A stretch of DNA of 6,654 nucleotides from DATJIG01 sp035493495 (GTDB lineage Bacteria > Pseudomonadota > Alphaproteobacteria > SMXQ01), in contig DATJIG010000179.1 of NCBI GenBank assembly GCA_035493495.1, positions 1 to 6,654 on the forward strand, read 5' to 3'. Below the pieces are notes generated by a model. That model had not been told where the DNA came from. It ran no database searches and was given only the letters and a program-made list of their open reading frames with translations. Positions 6,170-6,654 of the stretch are shown one piece after another; the first letter of the stretch is position 1, and every line of letters begins with the position of its first letter. The translations under genes were made by a program, and so were the position numbers.

Positions 6170-6197
6170 TTTTGCAATAGTGTATTCAGCAAAATGT
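6170..6197 (-). promoter_or_regulatory. Putative LysR operator/promoter element, copy B
   Basis: On the minus strand, reading toward the crotonase gene, this is ACATTTT, GCT, GAATACACTATTG, the counterpart of 4343-4365. Here the symmetry is clearer: TTTTGC (6170-6175), a 13-nt spacer holding AATA-GTG-TATT, and GCAAAA (6189-6194). Its location in the divergent gap between two crotonase genes suits a LysR-type site serving both. Orientation and gene-proximal position are the same as for copy A relative to lysR. Confidence 0.62.
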
Positions 6198-6218
6198 TCA
6201 CACTGCCCGAAAGTGAAC
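6196..6218. promoter_or_regulatory. GTTCAC-N11-GTGAAC dyad abutting copy B
   Basis: A perfect 6-bp inverted repeat with an 11-nt spacer directly adjoins, by two bases, the AT-rich element. LysR proteins usually occupy two neighbouring sites (recognition and activation), so this could be the second site. It could equally bind another regulator of the divergent hydratase/lyase gene. No such perfect dyad abuts copy A. Confidence 0.4.
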
Positions 6219-6367
6219 CGATCTACAAAAATGCGGGCGAAGTTCCTCAGCCATAAGTGGAACGCGCGATCAGGCGAGGCGATTCGATTCGCTCCGTTTC
6301 GATGAACATAACCGTCGTCGGCTCGACCGCACCCGCGGCCGTCCTGGGCGCGCGCGGCCGATTGTGG

Positions 6368-6383
6368 CTGCAAAGAACTGCAA
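6368..6383 (+). repeat. CTGCAA direct repeat, 10-bp period
   Basis: CTGCAA occurs at 6368-6373 and again at 6378-6383, one helical turn apart, just upstream of the 6385 dyad and the hydratase/lyase gene. It is short and may be chance. Confidence 0.25.
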
Positions 6384-6384
6384 T

Positions 6385-6409
6385 GTCACCAGCGCCCTAG
6401 GCGCGTGAC
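6385..6409 (+). promoter_or_regulatory. Operator-like dyad or leader hairpin before the hydratase/lyase gene
   Basis: GTCAC (6385-6389), CA, GCGCC (6392-6396), CTA, GGCGC (6400-6404), GTGAC (6405-6409) gives a 10-bp stem with a 2-nt bulge and a 3-nt centre. It ends 23 nt before the ATG at 6433. No T run follows, so it is not an intrinsic terminator. Genes of hydroxycinnamate catabolism are often controlled by MarR-type repressors at dyads near the start, which is a plausible reading. A stem within the untranslated leader is the alternative. Confidence 0.45.
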
Positions 6410-6432
6410 GAAGGGAACGAGGCTCTCCGACG

Positions 6433-6654
6433 ATGTCCGACAAGGAATACGAGACGATCAAGATCGAGCGCGAAGGCGGGATCACGTTCGTGATCCTCAA
6501 CCGCCCGGACCAACGCAACGCGATGAGCCCGCAGCTCCACATGGACATGCAGGACGCGCTCGAGGACCTCGCGATCGACACCAAGACCGAGGTGCTGGTG
6601 ATCACCGGCGCCGGCAAGGCGTTCTCCGCCGGCCAGGACATCAAGCTCTACTTC
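6433..6654 (+). CDS. Crotonase, probable p-hydroxycinnamoyl-CoA (feruloyl-CoA) hydratase/lyase, N-terminal part
   Basis: Only the first 74 codons lie in the window, and the frame is open to the edge. The segment FVILNRPDQRNAMSP (19-33) and TGAGKAFSAGQDIKLYF (58-74) closely follow, from memory, the N-terminus of Pseudomonas hydroxycinnamoyl-CoA hydratase/lyase, in which RNAMSP and a TAGMDLKEYF-like oxyanion segment are typical. That enzyme hydrates feruloyl-, caffeoyl- or p-coumaroyl-CoA and cleaves the product to the aromatic aldehyde and acetyl-CoA. The catalytic region (GGG loop and the following Glu) is beyond the window, so a general enoyl-CoA hydratase is not excluded. The ribosome binding site is weak (GAGG 10 nt before the ATG). 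The gene is divergent from the Glu-lacking crotonase and shares its operator-bearing intergenic region. Confidence 0.8.
   Translation, partial: MSDKEYETIKIEREGGITFVILNRPDQRNAMSPQLHMDMQDALEDLAIDTKTEVLVITGAGKAFSAGQDIKLYF

Noticed and set aside
4343..6197. Terminal inverted repeats of a mobile element or an invertible segment carrying lysR and the crotonase
   Set aside because: The two 24-bp copies are inverted around 1.8 kb, but there is no transposase or recombinase and no target-site duplication (flanks TCCCG and TCACA differ). Both copies sit exactly at gene-proximal regulatory positions.

Overview
The window is GC-rich chromosomal DNA from a member of the Pseudomonadota. The cysH and acyl-CoA genes would fit an alpha- or betaproteobacterium (Hyphomicrobiales, Reyranella or Burkholderiales type), but I cannot fix the class from this stretch. 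No transposase, integrase, phage gene, CRISPR array, tRNA or rRNA is visible. AT-rich pockets at about 350-415, 1440-1455/1545-1560, 4341-4372 and 6163-6200 stand out and coincide with regulatory regions.

Left part (1-1950): a hairpin-rich stretch without a convincing gene ends in a good intrinsic terminator at 257-288. It is followed by an AT-rich promoter region with a 17-bp dyad and by cysH, an assimilatory APS reductase of the 4Fe-4S type. Converging on cysH is a 63-codon gene on the minus strand. Diverging from that is a 117-codon gene on the plus strand. Both small genes have strong Shine-Dalgarno sequences and unknown function. Their shared upstream region carries the same AT-rich motif once toward each gene, with a further dyad between the copies.

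Right part (1954-6654): an acyl-CoA metabolism locus. On the minus strand a CaiB/BaiF (class III) CoA-transferase is followed 48 nt later by a D-2-hydroxyacid dehydrogenase, which looks like a two-gene operon. Divergent from it is a LysR-type regulator. Converging on lysR is a crotonase-fold protein that lacks both glutamates of classical enoyl-CoA hydratases. Divergent from the crotonase, and cut by the window edge, is the N-terminus of a second crotonase. It resembles p-hydroxycinnamoyl-CoA (feruloyl-CoA) hydratase/lyase.

The most informative signal is a near-identical 24-bp element (20/24 matching). It occurs upstream of lysR in the CoA-transferase/lysR divergent region and again upstream of the crotonase in the crotonase/hydratase-lyase divergent region. 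Its core is the dyad AATA-N3-TATT, and it has the same orientation relative to lysR and to the crotonase. This suggests that the five acyl-CoA genes form one small regulon, probably controlled by the LysR protein, handling a CoA-activated and possibly aromatic (hydroxycinnamate-like) acid. The substrate is an inference.

All three convergent gene pairs have very short gaps (14, 4 and 9 nt) with no intrinsic terminator between them.
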